Of a DNA stretch of 64,000 nt, positions 42,798 to 51,785 are shown one piece after another; the first letter of the stretch is position 1; each line of letters opens with the position of its first letter. Source of the stretch: IGN2 sp964639955 (lineage in GTDB: Bacteria; Bacteroidota; Ignavibacteria; Ignavibacteriales; Ignavibacteriaceae); contig CAZXGJ010000002.1 of assembly GCA_964639955.1 (NCBI GenBank), positions 85,369 through 149,368 on the forward strand, written 5' to 3'. The position numbers and the translations under genes are program-made. Below the pieces are notes generated by a model. The model made no database searches, was not told the origin of the DNA, and was given only the letters and a program-made list of their open reading frames with translations.

Positions 42798-42922
42798 CTT
42801 ACTCCCCGATTGATTTGTACTCAGATTTACAAAGTAAATTAATTTTAGAATTATAATCTTGTAATGGTTCAACTCTAAAATAAAAATTGTAAATGAATTA
42901 TTCATTAAAATATTTATCTGAA

Positions 42923-44524
42923 TTAAATTCCATAGAAGAGCGATATACCGAATGAATGATTATTACCAAGCATAAATGACGGTGTTCTGTAAGCATCTTC
43001 GTCTGTTATTTCTGAATACTGATACTGCCCTTCAAGAATGAGGTCATGCAAATATTCGAGCCTGAATAAAAAGCCAACAGTTTTATCTTCGCGTAACGGG
43101 GAGTAAAGAAAGTCTAATTCCTTTTCATCTTTGCCGGCATAAGCATAATAGATTTCTTCCATTCCGCCTTTACGAAGCCATTCAAAATAGATTTTAAAGC
43201 TGAGACCCCTGAATAACCTGTAGTTAAACTGAACCTTTATCTGGTCAGCATTCTGACCAAGCCAATGCCCAAGAACAAAATTTATATGTTTGTAGTTAGT
43301 CGACTGTAATTTATGTTCATAGACCCAGGGATTAACTCGGGTGTATTCAATCGCTATATCGAGGTTAGGAAAAAAAAGATCTACTTTTTTTGCACCAAAT
43401 GTATAACCAACCCATGTGTTGCTGAAATCTTCCTCGAGCACATTTCTTATTTCCGTTACATCAACAAAGACAGTGGAATAAAACTGATACGTTTCCGGGT
43501 ACAGCAGTTTTAAATCAAAATACAAAGTACCGTTTCCATCGTTAACGCTGCCCTGACCGGTGTTGTGATCCAGAAATTTAAAGAACATAAACGGTATAAA
43601 CATTTCCGCTCTCAAATCTCCGCTGTATACGAATGAATTTCCAAGTGATATATCCAGCCAGTTTAGCGGAGAAAGAGTTAAAAGGTTTGCCGCCACATAT
43701 TTATTCAGGTAAGATTTTTTTTCTCTTTCCGAAATAGTGCCGGGATATTCTATAATTATACCGGAAGAATCTATTACCAGTGAGTTGAGCCAACCGTGAA
43801 AGTAATAAAACCGAAGCCATTCCACAGGCTTTAACGTAAACCTTATGTGCGGGTAGGAAGGAGGTTTTTCAGAAAATATAAGTTGACCAAAACTTCCATG
43901 CCCCCAGGTGAAATAATCTTTAAGCAGACCGGCATTTCCCCAACCCCAATCGAATGTGATGCTGCCTTTAACATCGCTGTACTCTATTCCGTTTTCAACG
44001 GATTTTGTCCAGGCACCGGTTTGAGGAGTAAACTGTTTTTCTTTATCTACATTATCGCCAAATTCTCCTTTATCACGGATATCGAAGCTGGCACCAAACC
44101 AGTCTGAATAAGAACCAAATGTCGATAGCCCAATCCATCTTTGAGAACCGGAATTGTTACCGGTTGTCGATAAGCCGTAACCGGCAAGCGGCGACAGCTT
44201 TACAGTAAAAACTGTATCGCTGTAGCTGAACAGGTACCATCTTTCATTATTTATCTCATTAAGCTCATAAGCAAATTCCTGCCTGTAAAATTCCAGTTCT
44301 TTTTGCTCAATTGAATTTAGTTTATTTTTTTCTGAAATCAGTTTTTCAAGCAAAGATGCTACGTATTTTCTTGAATATGGTTTAACTTCATCATCAAGGC
44401 TGATGTTTTGTTTAAGGGATTGCCGATCCAAAAAATCGTATACATCATTCCAGAGCGGTACATAAACAACCTGGGCCGATAAGCATATGTTCAACACAAA
44501 GACGAATAAAAATGTTAATTTCAT
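42923..44524 (-). CDS. Wzi-like capsule assembly outer-membrane protein
   Basis: A 533-aa protein with a signal peptide (residues 1-17) and a barrel-like body. The N-terminal part (VYVPLWNDVYDFLDRQSLKQ and YSRKYVASLLEKLI) and the later aromatic strand repeats match the Bacteroidota Wzi/capsule assembly family. Wzi retains capsule at the cell surface in the Enterobacteria, so the gene fits the surrounding polysaccharide locus. The exact ligand cannot be told. The next upstream gene is the initiating-type sugar transferase 34 nt away. Confidence 0.78.
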   Translation of the reverse strand: MKLTFLFVFVLNICLSAQVVYVPLWNDVYDFLDRQSLKQNISLDDEVKPYSRKYVASLLEKLISEKNKLNSIEQKELEFYRQEFAYELNEINNERWYLFSYSDTVFTVKLSPLAGYGLSTTGNNSGSQRWIGLSTFGSYSDWFGASFDIRDKGEFGDNVDKEKQFTPQTGAWTKSVENGIEYSDVKGSITFDWGWGNAGLLKDYFTWGHGSFGQLIFSEKPPSYPHIRFTLKPVEWLRFYYFHGWLNSLVIDSSGIIIEYPGTISEREKKSYLNKYVAANLLTLSPLNWLDISLGNSFVYSGDLRAEMFIPFMFFKFLDHNTGQGSVNDGNGTLYFDLKLLYPETYQFYSTVFVDVTEIRNVLEEDFSNTWVGYTFGAKKVDLFFPNLDIAIEYTRVNPWVYEHKLQSTNYKHINFVLGHWLGQNADQIKVQFNYRLFRGLSFKIYFEWLRKGGMEEIYYAYAGKDEKELDFLYSPLREDKTVGFLFRLEYLHDLILEGQYQYSEITDEDAYRTPSFMLGNNHSFGISLFYGI

Positions 44525-44558
44525 TTCCTGAAGATATTGGTAAAGTATTCCGGGATAT

Positions 44559-46568
44559 TCAAGCGCTTCGTTTATGATTAATCACAATATTATTAAAGGC
44601 TTTAGAGAAATATTTAATGTCGGTTTTTAGCGGTGCCCGGTCAAATTCATTTAAATAGTTTTCTTCGGATTTTATTATCTCCTCAACTGTTTTAGGCATA
44701 TCGGCATAGTAGGGAGGTATTAAACCGGGTTTGTATTTTAACCTTCTTTTTCTGTATTCCTCATCATACAAACTAAGATAATGCTGGCTGAGAGGCCTTA
44801 CGCCGACAAGTTTACAATCGCCCCTGAAAAGATTTATCAGCATGGGCAATTCGTCAATCCAGAATTTTCTTAGAACTTTTCCCCAGGAAGTTATCCTGAA
44901 ATCATCTTTAAATTTGCCGCCTTCCTGAAGCGAATTATTTTTGTAGACGAACTCCTGCAAATACTCTGAATATGGATGCATAGTACGAAGCTTGTATATG
45001 AAAACAGTTTTTCCGTTTTTCCCGACTCTTCTCATTTTAAACAGAGGGCTGTAGGAAGGATTCTTATCCGCAGAGGGTTCTTTAATTTTTTTAGCAACGA
45101 AATAACAAACATTATCCAATGCTTTTAAATCGAGCACTTCAAAGCCGCAGTAGTATAATCTTCCAAAGCATTCAGCAAGAGATATTGCGCGGTCTTTTCC
45201 TTTATTAATTGCAAAGAAGATTTTTCTGAGGACAGGCATCTTTGGAGCTGCTCTGTGCCAGAGAAAATCGAGAAGATAGAGAAAATGTGCAAGAAAAAAA
45301 GGGTAACGCTTCAGGAATCTTTTATACCTGAAATGAATTGGTTCGAAGTTGCCAACGAAAACCCCGCCATCGATTAATATTTTATTTACATTTATAAAAT
45401 ATTCATTGATTCTTCTAACATCATTCATTTTGTGGAGATTGATGAAGAGCTCAATTTCATTTTCGGGCTGGAAAAGCAAATTGTAAGGATCGTCTGAACG
45501 AAGCACAATTGTTTTTTTTGTATCGAATGTGCTCAGGTCTAATTTTCTCTGAATAAAATCGAGCACACCGGGGAACCGATTTAAAAAAATGTATTTCAGC
45601 TTTGAGTTTAAGCCTGAATTATTTTTTTCGCCGTTAAGCCTGTAAACATATTTTTCTCTCTGGGATGCAGTAGTGAGCTGAGGAATTTTTAATTCATAAG
45701 CATGAAGGAAATCACTTTTAACTTCATCGGTTTTTTCAGGAAGCTTATCGATATATACAAATATCACAAGAATAAAAGACCAGATTGAATAGAGTAAAAC
45801 ACTCGTAAGATACAGCGAGGTATAATAATCGGGCAGCTGCAGCATATAAACTATAAACGATGTAAGCGCAATAAGCAGAAAGTAAGTTTTAAGCTGATTG
45901 CCGATTGCTTTCCAGAAGTTGTAGCTGCTGCCGAATGGTCTGAACTGATGGCTTATCATCGAAGCAAAAAACCAGCATAGTAATGTTGCTGCAAGAAGCA
46001 GAACATGCTTTTCATTTATATTATTAAAACCAACTCTAACCTCGTAGAAAAAATATAAGATAGAAACGAGGATGAACAGGTCAAACATAAGGAGTGCATA
46101 AGAAATTTTTTCTTTACGTATAAGGTGAATATCAATTTTAGCTCCGCTTCTGAAAAATTCAATAATGGTTTCTATTAAAGCGGCGGACGTAAGAGAGCCA
46201 ACTACAACAAATCGTGAGATTGAAAAATTAAGCTGCATAAGCATTAATGCTGTTACACCAAGTGAAATGAGCAGTGCTGTTGAGCAGCGCTTAACCCTGG
46301 CTATAAAACTGTGGCCGGAATTAATACTGAATTTACCGGAAAGCAATCCACCGATACCCCACGAGCCGATAAGGACGGGAAGAAATAATATGTAACGCGA
46401 ATCGAAAACCAAACTTTTTTTATTGATGAAATAGAAAACGATGTATGTAAGCAGATAAAGTAAAAAATTTACCGCGATTTTAATGCGGTAATGACGCCCG
46501 AAAAATTTTCTTTCGGGTGCTAAACCTGATTCATTGATTAATGCCGATGTGGATTTAGGCTGATACAT
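44559..46568 (-). CDS. Membrane sugar transferase with inserted methyltransferase-like domain
   Basis: A 669-aa protein. Eight hydrophobic helices lie in residues 25-290. A region at about 375-490 (DVRRINEYFINVNKILIDGGVFVGNFEP, then AECFGRLYYCGFEVLDL) looks like the C-terminal half of a class I methyltransferase without a clear SAM loop. A bacterial sugar transferase catalytic domain ends the protein: KLRTMHPYSEYLQEFV, GKVLRKFWIDELPMLINLFRGDCKLVGVRPL. It probably adds a first sugar phosphate to undecaprenyl phosphate at the start of repeat-unit synthesis. The catalytic domain is not preceded by its usual membrane helix, which is unusual. Confidence 0.85.
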   Translation of the reverse strand: MYQPKSTSALINESGLAPERKFFGRHYRIKIAVNFLLYLLTYIVFYFINKKSLVFDSRYILFLPVLIGSWGIGGLLSGKFSINSGHSFIARVKRCSTALLISLGVTALMLMQLNFSISRFVVVGSLTSAALIETIIEFFRSGAKIDIHLIRKEKISYALLMFDLFILVSILYFFYEVRVGFNNINEKHVLLLAATLLCWFFASMISHQFRPFGSSYNFWKAIGNQLKTYFLLIALTSFIVYMLQLPDYYTSLYLTSVLLYSIWSFILVIFVYIDKLPEKTDEVKSDFLHAYELKIPQLTTASQREKYVYRLNGEKNNSGLNSKLKYIFLNRFPGVLDFIQRKLDLSTFDTKKTIVLRSDDPYNLLFQPENEIELFINLHKMNDVRRINEYFINVNKILIDGGVFVGNFEPIHFRYKRFLKRYPFFLAHFLYLLDFLWHRAAPKMPVLRKIFFAINKGKDRAISLAECFGRLYYCGFEVLDLKALDNVCYFVAKKIKEPSADKNPSYSPLFKMRRVGKNGKTVFIYKLRTMHPYSEYLQEFVYKNNSLQEGGKFKDDFRITSWGKVLRKFWIDELPMLINLFRGDCKLVGVRPLSQHYLSLYDEEYRKRRLKYKPGLIPPYYADMPKTVEEIIKSEENYLNEFDRAPLKTDIKYFSKAFNNIVINHKRSA

Positions 46569-46979
46569 GCAGATATCTTGTTTATCCCTTAATTCTTATT
46601 TCAATGGAATCTAAATTGACAATTATTGTTTTAATATCAAAATCTTTACCGGAAGATTGTAAAATATTTTTTTGCCTGATGGTATTAGTTAATAATTAAA
46701 ACAATTGATAAAGAAATATTTTCCGGAAGTTTCGGCAGATTTTTCACGTATGATTATCTCCCAAAGGATTGCCTTCGACAGAATGATGAAGTGAAGAAAC
46801 AACAGGACACAGATAAGGAGTTTGGAATTTTGGAAGGCAGATTTGGAAATAATGGTGTAAAGCAACTTTCGAGGTTTTGATGGAGTTTAGTGCGCTAACT
46901 CGAAGGTTTTGGATGCTGTCTCCGGCGGAGACACCGAGGGAGCGGTGAGGTAAGGTTGGGAAAGCTGCAGTAAGAAAAT
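46569..46979. other. Intergenic region with hairpin and tandem repeats, no gene
   Basis: About 410 bases separating the sugar transferase from the DUF354 gene. It contains degenerate 7-bp units at 46817-46851 (GGAGTTT, GGAATTT and so on), an inverted repeat TGTCTCCG-G-CGGAGACA at 46917-46933, and GGTTGGGA near 46950. No coding frame of substance was seen. Confidence 0.6.
46817..46851. repeat. 7-bp degenerate tandem repeat (5 units)
   Basis: Units GGAGTTT, GGAATTT, TGGAAGG, CAGATTT, GGAAATA in the intergenic gap. Confidence 0.55.
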
Positions 46980-48068
46980 TTACCTGAAGTTGTACTGGTA
47001 ATCAGGGTTTTCTTTCATCACAGTTACACTTTCCGGGTAATTCTCAATAAACCAGACAAGGAAAGCAGTAACATCTATTTTTTCCGAGAGCATTTTTTGA
47101 CGGCGGCGCTGCCATTCTTCTTTAAGATTTGGAATTGACAGTAGTTCATCAATTTTATCCAGCAGTTTCTGTGGTTCCGAAGTTTTGATGCCGTAAGTGA
47201 GACCGTATTTATGTTCCAGCTCTTCGAGATAACCGAGTTTGCCAACAAAATCATTGAAACGGAGAGATGGGATGCCGAGGACAGCAGCTTCTGCAGCCAT
47301 TGTCTGACTATCGCCGATGTAGAGATCCAAATCTAAAAAAAATCTTAAGATATCTGAAGCTTTTATCTTTATTTTTCTTTTGTCTAATTCCTGTGGTAAG
47401 TCACGCTCTGCACTTATAAAAACCTCGCCGTATAAGGCAAGTTTATTAATGATTTGATGTGCTAGAACATTATCTATGCCACTGTTATGAGTGTCGTGAT
47501 AAGCAGTAAGTTTTGCTAATCTGAGTAAAAATTTTCGATTTTTGGAAGAACTCTTTATTTCAGTACTAAGTTTAAAGTAGTTTGGATGGAGATAGGTAAG
47601 TTCGTGATAGCCATTATACTTAACTGTTTTATATTCCCATTTGTATGCACTGCACGATTCCGGACAGAGTAATGTTGATGCTAAAGGACCCGATATATAT
47701 GCCCATGCTTTTACATATTGAAGATCATCTTCAAAGAATAGTAATGAATATATCTTCAAAATTTTTCCGATCAAAGCAACTTCTGGTGAAGAACTTATCA
47801 TTATAATAGGTCTAAACTCTCGACAAATTTCAAATAAATTATATGATCTTCCTAGCAGATTAATAAAATCAGCAATCATTCCCTTTCTTTCATTAACAGA
47901 TTTTATTGAAATATACTTAAGATTGTGTTCAATGAGTAATTTTTCAAGTACGTCCTTGTTTCTTATAGTTATTAATATTTCGTATCCTTTTTGTTGTAGT
48001 TTAGTAATTACAGGGACAAAGAAATGGAAGTGGGCAGGATGTACAAGGTGACAAAGTATTCTTGGCAT
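46980..48068 (-). CDS. DUF354-family probable glycosyltransferase
   Basis: A 362-aa GT-B-like protein. The start ILCHLVHPAHFHFFVPVITKL and the C-terminal LDLYIGDSQTMAAEAAVLGIPSLRFNDFVGKLGYL match the DUF354 family found in polysaccharide loci; the nucleotide-sugar loop near residues 250-290 supports a glycosyltransferase role. It is the last gene of the six-gene unit and lies 6 nt after the hexapeptide acyltransferase. By eye this gene and the two before it are more AT-rich than wecB or asnB, as often seen in exchanged polysaccharide genes. Confidence 0.8.
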   Translation of the reverse strand: MPRILCHLVHPAHFHFFVPVITKLQQKGYEILITIRNKDVLEKLLIEHNLKYISIKSVNERKGMIADFINLLGRSYNLFEICREFRPIIMISSSPEVALIGKILKIYSLLFFEDDLQYVKAWAYISGPLASTLLCPESCSAYKWEYKTVKYNGYHELTYLHPNYFKLSTEIKSSSKNRKFLLRLAKLTAYHDTHNSGIDNVLAHQIINKLALYGEVFISAERDLPQELDKRKIKIKASDILRFFLDLDLYIGDSQTMAAEAAVLGIPSLRFNDFVGKLGYLEELEHKYGLTYGIKTSEPQKLLDKIDELLSIPNLKEEWQRRRQKMLSEKIDVTAFLVWFIENYPESVTVMKENPDYQYNFR

Positions 48069-48074
48069 TGAAAT

Positions 48075-49118
48075 CTAATCTAACCTATTAAATCTTATTC
48101 CATAACGGGAAATAAATGAAACAAATTCTTCGCCAAGATCTGAAGAACCTAGTCTTTCTTTTTTATTATAGTCTATGATCATTTTACATTTTACTTCGGA
48201 TTTGACAATCTTAAATTCAGCATCATCAATAATTATCAGATCGTATTGAGGATCGTTGACCGATTTTTCTCTTTCACAGTTTTGGAGATATTTCATCCGA
48301 TATAATTTCCCATTTTTAGAAATCTCTATGATATTTTCGTCTAACCCTTTATTAATATTAACAGTGTATGAATAATGTTGAAGATAAGTTTCAAAATCTT
48401 TGAAGATAGAACTTATTATCAAATTGCGTTTCTCTTTTTCTAATGGGGGAGGATAATTTTCTTTTAAAATAGTTGCGGGAGAACCTGCCGATAAACAATT
48501 TGATGGAATTGATTTAGTTACGAGTGAATTAGCTCCAATAACAACGTTATCGCCTACAGTGACCCCTGGCATTATAAAAACTCGCCATGGTAACCATACT
48601 TTATTCCCAAGTGTAATCGGTGCAAACATTACCGGATAACCATCAATTTGAGGTAGCCAAGAACCGTGAGTGAATAAGAGACAGTGACCGCCAATACCCG
48701 TATCGTCACCAATTATAATTGGTTTAGTCGGATTTATAAATGAATATTCCATTATTATAGTTCTTTTCCCAAGCTTTAAATAAGAATCGGGAAATTTTAT
48801 TCCGCCTATTATAACATTTTCATTTATACGTGCATCATCATCGATGAACACTTTCTCTGTGTCAATGTATACCATTGAACCGATTCGCACAAATCTTTCA
48901 ATCCTTATTTCTTTTGCTCTAATAACACTTAAGAACCCAATTTTTGTATTATTATTAATAAAAACTTTTTCACCTATAATTACAGAACCTATACCAATAG
49001 ATACATTCCGACCAATTTTATAACCTTTTATACGATATAATATTTTCTTTAAGAAAGATGGGAGTATACCAATTAGAACTATTTGCTTTATCGGAAGTCG
49101 TTCTTTTTTAATCAACAT
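48075..49118 (-). CDS. Left-handed beta-helix (hexapeptide-repeat) acyltransferase with extra C-terminal domain
   Basis: A 347-aa protein with imperfect hexapeptide repeats from about residue 30 to 210 (IGRNVSIGIGSVIIGEKVFINNNTKIG, then VGDNVVIGANSLVTKSIPSN), the left-handed beta-helix of O-acetyltransferases. An unrelated segment of about 130 residues follows from 215 (KEKRNLIISSIFKDFETYLQHY, then LIIIDDAEFKIVKSEVK). The likely substrate is a glycan hydroxyl or amine. Six residues after LbH the chain leaves the family pattern, so the C-terminal part deserves a structure search. It lies 11 nt after the deacetylase-like gene. Confidence 0.82.
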   Translation of the reverse strand: MLIKKERLPIKQIVLIGILPSFLKKILYRIKGYKIGRNVSIGIGSVIIGEKVFINNNTKIGFLSVIRAKEIRIERFVRIGSMVYIDTEKVFIDDDARINENVIIGGIKFPDSYLKLGKRTIIMEYSFINPTKPIIIGDDTGIGGHCLLFTHGSWLPQIDGYPVMFAPITLGNKVWLPWRVFIMPGVTVGDNVVIGANSLVTKSIPSNCLSAGSPATILKENYPPPLEKEKRNLIISSIFKDFETYLQHYSYTVNINKGLDENIIEISKNGKLYRMKYLQNCEREKSVNDPQYDLIIIDDAEFKIVKSEVKCKMIIDYNKKERLGSSDLGEEFVSFISRYGIRFNRLD

Positions 49119-49129
49119 ATTTATACTCG

Positions 49130-49897
49130 CTAAATTTTTCTTTTTATAAATCTTTTAATTTGGTTTTTTAACATTTGCGTAGATTTTTCCCACGCTAATT
49201 CGAGAATGTTGTCAGACCATCGTTGAGGGTGAGTGTTTAGCATTATATTACCAGGGAGAGTACCAAGTTCTAAGTGATTAAGTATATCGTTTGAACTTTT
49301 AATATTAACATCAAAATTACCTTTCGGTACATCACGAACAGCGTACTTACTCAAGTTCCAGGACATACCTGTATCTGTTAAATAAAAAACTTCATTGAAA
49401 TTCAAATCGAAATTAGGTTCAGCAATAATACCAAATTGTTTATAGTCATAGTAGTTCCAAATATCCAAATTGTTCCATTTTGAAGTTGGGCTACCATGCA
49501 TGCATATCGTGACAACTGGATATAGTTCCCTTAGTTTAGCGAGATTGCGTGTAAATAACATAATAGCCTCTTCATAATTTCCTTTAGCAAGAGTAAGGTC
49601 TTCATAATGAAAACCAATCTCATGCCCTAATTTTGCAATCTTAATGATGATTTCTTCATTGAAACTCTCTTTAACTATTCTAAAATAATAAGTAGAATAA
49701 ATACCAAGTCTATTTTCTGTTACTGCTTTTTGTAGCGAATTAATCGGTTTTTTATCAACGTCGTGCCGCAGAATACATATTTTATCAGAATTATTTTTTT
49801 GTTCAAAATAATTTTTTACTGTTAAAAACTTATATCCTCTGTTTAACAGTGATTCAATAAGTAATTTATATGTTTTAATTGTGAAGTCAAGTTTCAA
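49130..49897 (-). CDS. Polysaccharide-deacetylase-like protein
   Basis: A 255-aa protein. ICILRHDVDKKPINS near residue 45 matches the metal-binding Asp of the NodB fold, GHEIGFHYED supplies the His pair, and VTICMHGSP near 130 the later motif. These fit the carbohydrate esterase 4-like polysaccharide deacetylase group, though the family is broad. It overlaps neither neighbour (2 nt and 11 nt gaps) and lies between the second toroid gene and the LbH acyltransferase. Deacetylation plus acylation of the same glycan is a natural reading (inference). Confidence 0.78.
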   Translation of the reverse strand: MKLDFTIKTYKLLIESLLNRGYKFLTVKNYFEQKNNSDKICILRHDVDKKPINSLQKAVTENRLGIYSTYYFRIVKESFNEEIIIKIAKLGHEIGFHYEDLTLAKGNYEEAIMLFTRNLAKLRELYPVVTICMHGSPTSKWNNLDIWNYYDYKQFGIIAEPNFDLNFNEVFYLTDTGMSWNLSKYAVRDVPKGNFDVNIKSSNDILNHLELGTLPGNIMLNTHPQRWSDNILELAWEKSTQMLKNQIKRFIKRKI

Positions 49898-49898
49898 T

Positions 49899-51059
49899 TC
49901 AGTAAACCAATTTTAATTTACTTAAAGCCAAAAACATCCATGCATCAGCCCAGCGCATGTAAGAAATTTTGTTTTTATAGAATCTATTCACCTGGTAGTA
50001 AAAATATCCCGATTCATCCTGCATATTTTTTATCGTCCACTCTGCGATGGTTTTAGCAAAAGGCAGATATTTTTCATTTAGATTCTTCAGTAGAGAAAAT
50101 GTAATTATACCCTGCGCCTGATAATGAATATCTGCGGGGAATTTTTTAGGATAACGCCAGAATGACCTGCCGTTTTCATCGAACTGGTTTTTAAAATAGA
50201 AATCAGCTCCTTTTATTAATGCATCTCTGTATTCATCATTTTCCATACTGCAAAGATTCATTACATTAAACAAAGATTCAAGCACGTAACCCTGGTGAAA
50301 ATCTACCTGTTGACGCTCTTTGCCGGTTTTGATTTCAATGCTGTAATTCCAGCGCCCGTCTTCTTTCTGATGATATACAGTAAAATCAACTGCAGATTTT
50401 ATTACCTTAAGAATAGATTCATCCTTCCCAATGGAATAAATACATGAAAGAGTTTCTGCAGCCAGCATATTTGCATTGTAGCAGCAATCGGGTTTGGCAG
50501 GTGTATAGCTGAAACATATACCGTAATTAGTTTCAGTAATATGCAAATCCTTAAGTATAAAATCCTTAATTGAGATAATTGCATCTCTTGTTTCTTCGCA
50601 GCCGGATAAAAGAAAGTAGTTATGAAGTCCTTTTGCAATTATAGAAGTAATAACAACAGTTGGCTTATCGAACATAAATTTATAATTGAAACCAAAATTC
50701 CAGCATGCGCCTGAATAATTTTTCAGAGAGTTTTGTATAAGCAGATTCTTACACTGCTCAGCCTTTTTAAGATAAAATTCTTTCTGCTCACCGTTTGTTT
50801 CTGATTTGATAAGTTTGCAATAAGCATTTAAAATTATGCCCAGTGCTTTAGGCATCTGAGATGGAGTAATACGAAAGAGTTTTCTGAAGTTTAACGGACT
50901 GTGCTTGAAGAACTGTGTTACTGCAGTATTGAAGAAGTAATTATTTAACAGGAATTTATTATCCGTTATTTTTAATCCGTCGTATAAGTCATAACCGGTA
51001 TAATTATTCTTTTCGATATAATTTTGAAGTTTACTTAGAGCAATTTCAATTAATTTCAT
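49899..51059 (-). CDS. Helical-toroid (six-hairpin) protein, second of two
   Basis: A 386-aa protein of alpha-helical repeats, with segments ADFYFKNQFDENGRSFWRYPK and HYQAQGIITFSLLKNL that resemble the alpha/alpha toroid of glycoside hydrolase and AGE-like families. A related 414-aa protein is encoded at 51748-52992 (both contain N-terminal RxFxG, WxYxxE and DENGxxF/W segments). They flank the formyltransferase. No catalytic pair could be assigned. It is likely to recognise or modify a surface glycan, perhaps epimerising uronic acids, but this is unproven. It abuts the formyltransferase gene (0 nt). Confidence 0.6.
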   Translation of the reverse strand: MKLIEIALSKLQNYIEKNNYTGYDLYDGLKITDNKFLLNNYFFNTAVTQFFKHSPLNFRKLFRITPSQMPKALGIILNAYCKLIKSETNGEQKEFYLKKAEQCKNLLIQNSLKNYSGACWNFGFNYKFMFDKPTVVITSIIAKGLHNYFLLSGCEETRDAIISIKDFILKDLHITETNYGICFSYTPAKPDCCYNANMLAAETLSCIYSIGKDESILKVIKSAVDFTVYHQKEDGRWNYSIEIKTGKERQQVDFHQGYVLESLFNVMNLCSMENDEYRDALIKGADFYFKNQFDENGRSFWRYPKKFPADIHYQAQGIITFSLLKNLNEKYLPFAKTIAEWTIKNMQDESGYFYYQVNRFYKNKISYMRWADAWMFLALSKLKLVY

Positions 51060-51785
51060 TCAAACACCAATGTATTCAATTTTCTTCTGCACAAGTTCTT
51101 TAAACAAGGGATGCATTGAATAATATTGCTTCCCTTCAAATTTCTGCTGCGGAATTCTCTGCAATTCACCGGCTCTGAGTTTAATAAATGTTTCCGTAAT
51201 CAGATCAACTGATTCAGTCCGGCATTTTTTACGGAGAATTTCAATAGTATCTGATTTCTCCAGATTAATTTTCTTTCTTAGCAGTATATCGCCTGTATCA
51301 ATACCGGGATCAACAAAATGAGTTGTGATGAAGATTTCATCTTCGTAAAACAGATTCCATTCAGCAGTATTAACGCCCCGGAATTTGGGCAGAAAACCAT
51401 GGTGGCAGTGCACAGCCCCTTTAGACGGAATTGAAAGAATATTACTGCGGATAATTCCTGTACCAAGCAGCAGAAAGTAATCGGGACTAAATGATTTAGT
51501 AATTTTTTCAGAACCGGATGAATTCAGATCAGAAACTTTTCCGACCGGAATTTTACCCTTAAAATATTTGTATAAATTTCTGCCGCCTGATTTTTCAAGT
51601 GATTTTTTCTTTTTGAAGATATCAAAACCAAATTCCTTTAGGATAGCTTTTGCCTGCCTGGAGATTGATTTATCTCCAAAGAGCAGGTTAATTTCAAAAC
51701 CATCCCGCATTAATTTTTCGATCAGATCAAGTTTCCAGCGGCTAGATTCAAGATTCGGATATCTGAGCAGTACTGTAATTTTCAT
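51060..51785 (-). CDS. Formyltransferase-fold protein with altered active-site residue
   Basis: A 241-aa protein with a formyl-transferase domain. The motif normally read as N-x-H-x-S/G-x-L-P appears as VHCHHGFLPKFRG at residues 125-137, so the usual Asn is His126 while His128 is kept. VDPGIDTGDILL near residue 165 matches the Asp-bearing loop. Family members transfer formyl groups from N10-formyl-THF to sugar amines or to Met-tRNA. Here a sugar amine in the same locus is likely (inference). The N-terminal about 85 residues are a glycosyltransferase-like Rossmann fold. It overlaps the upstream toroid gene by 38 nt. Confidence 0.75.
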   Translation of the reverse strand: MKITVLLRYPNLESSRWKLDLIEKLMRDGFEINLLFGDKSISRQAKAILKEFGFDIFKKKKSLEKSGGRNLYKYFKGKIPVGKVSDLNSSGSEKITKSFSPDYFLLLGTGIIRSNILSIPSKGAVHCHHGFLPKFRGVNTAEWNLFYEDEIFITTHFVDPGIDTGDILLRKKINLEKSDTIEILRKKCRTESVDLITETFIKLRAGELQRIPQQKFEGKQYYSMHPLFKELVQKKIEYIGV

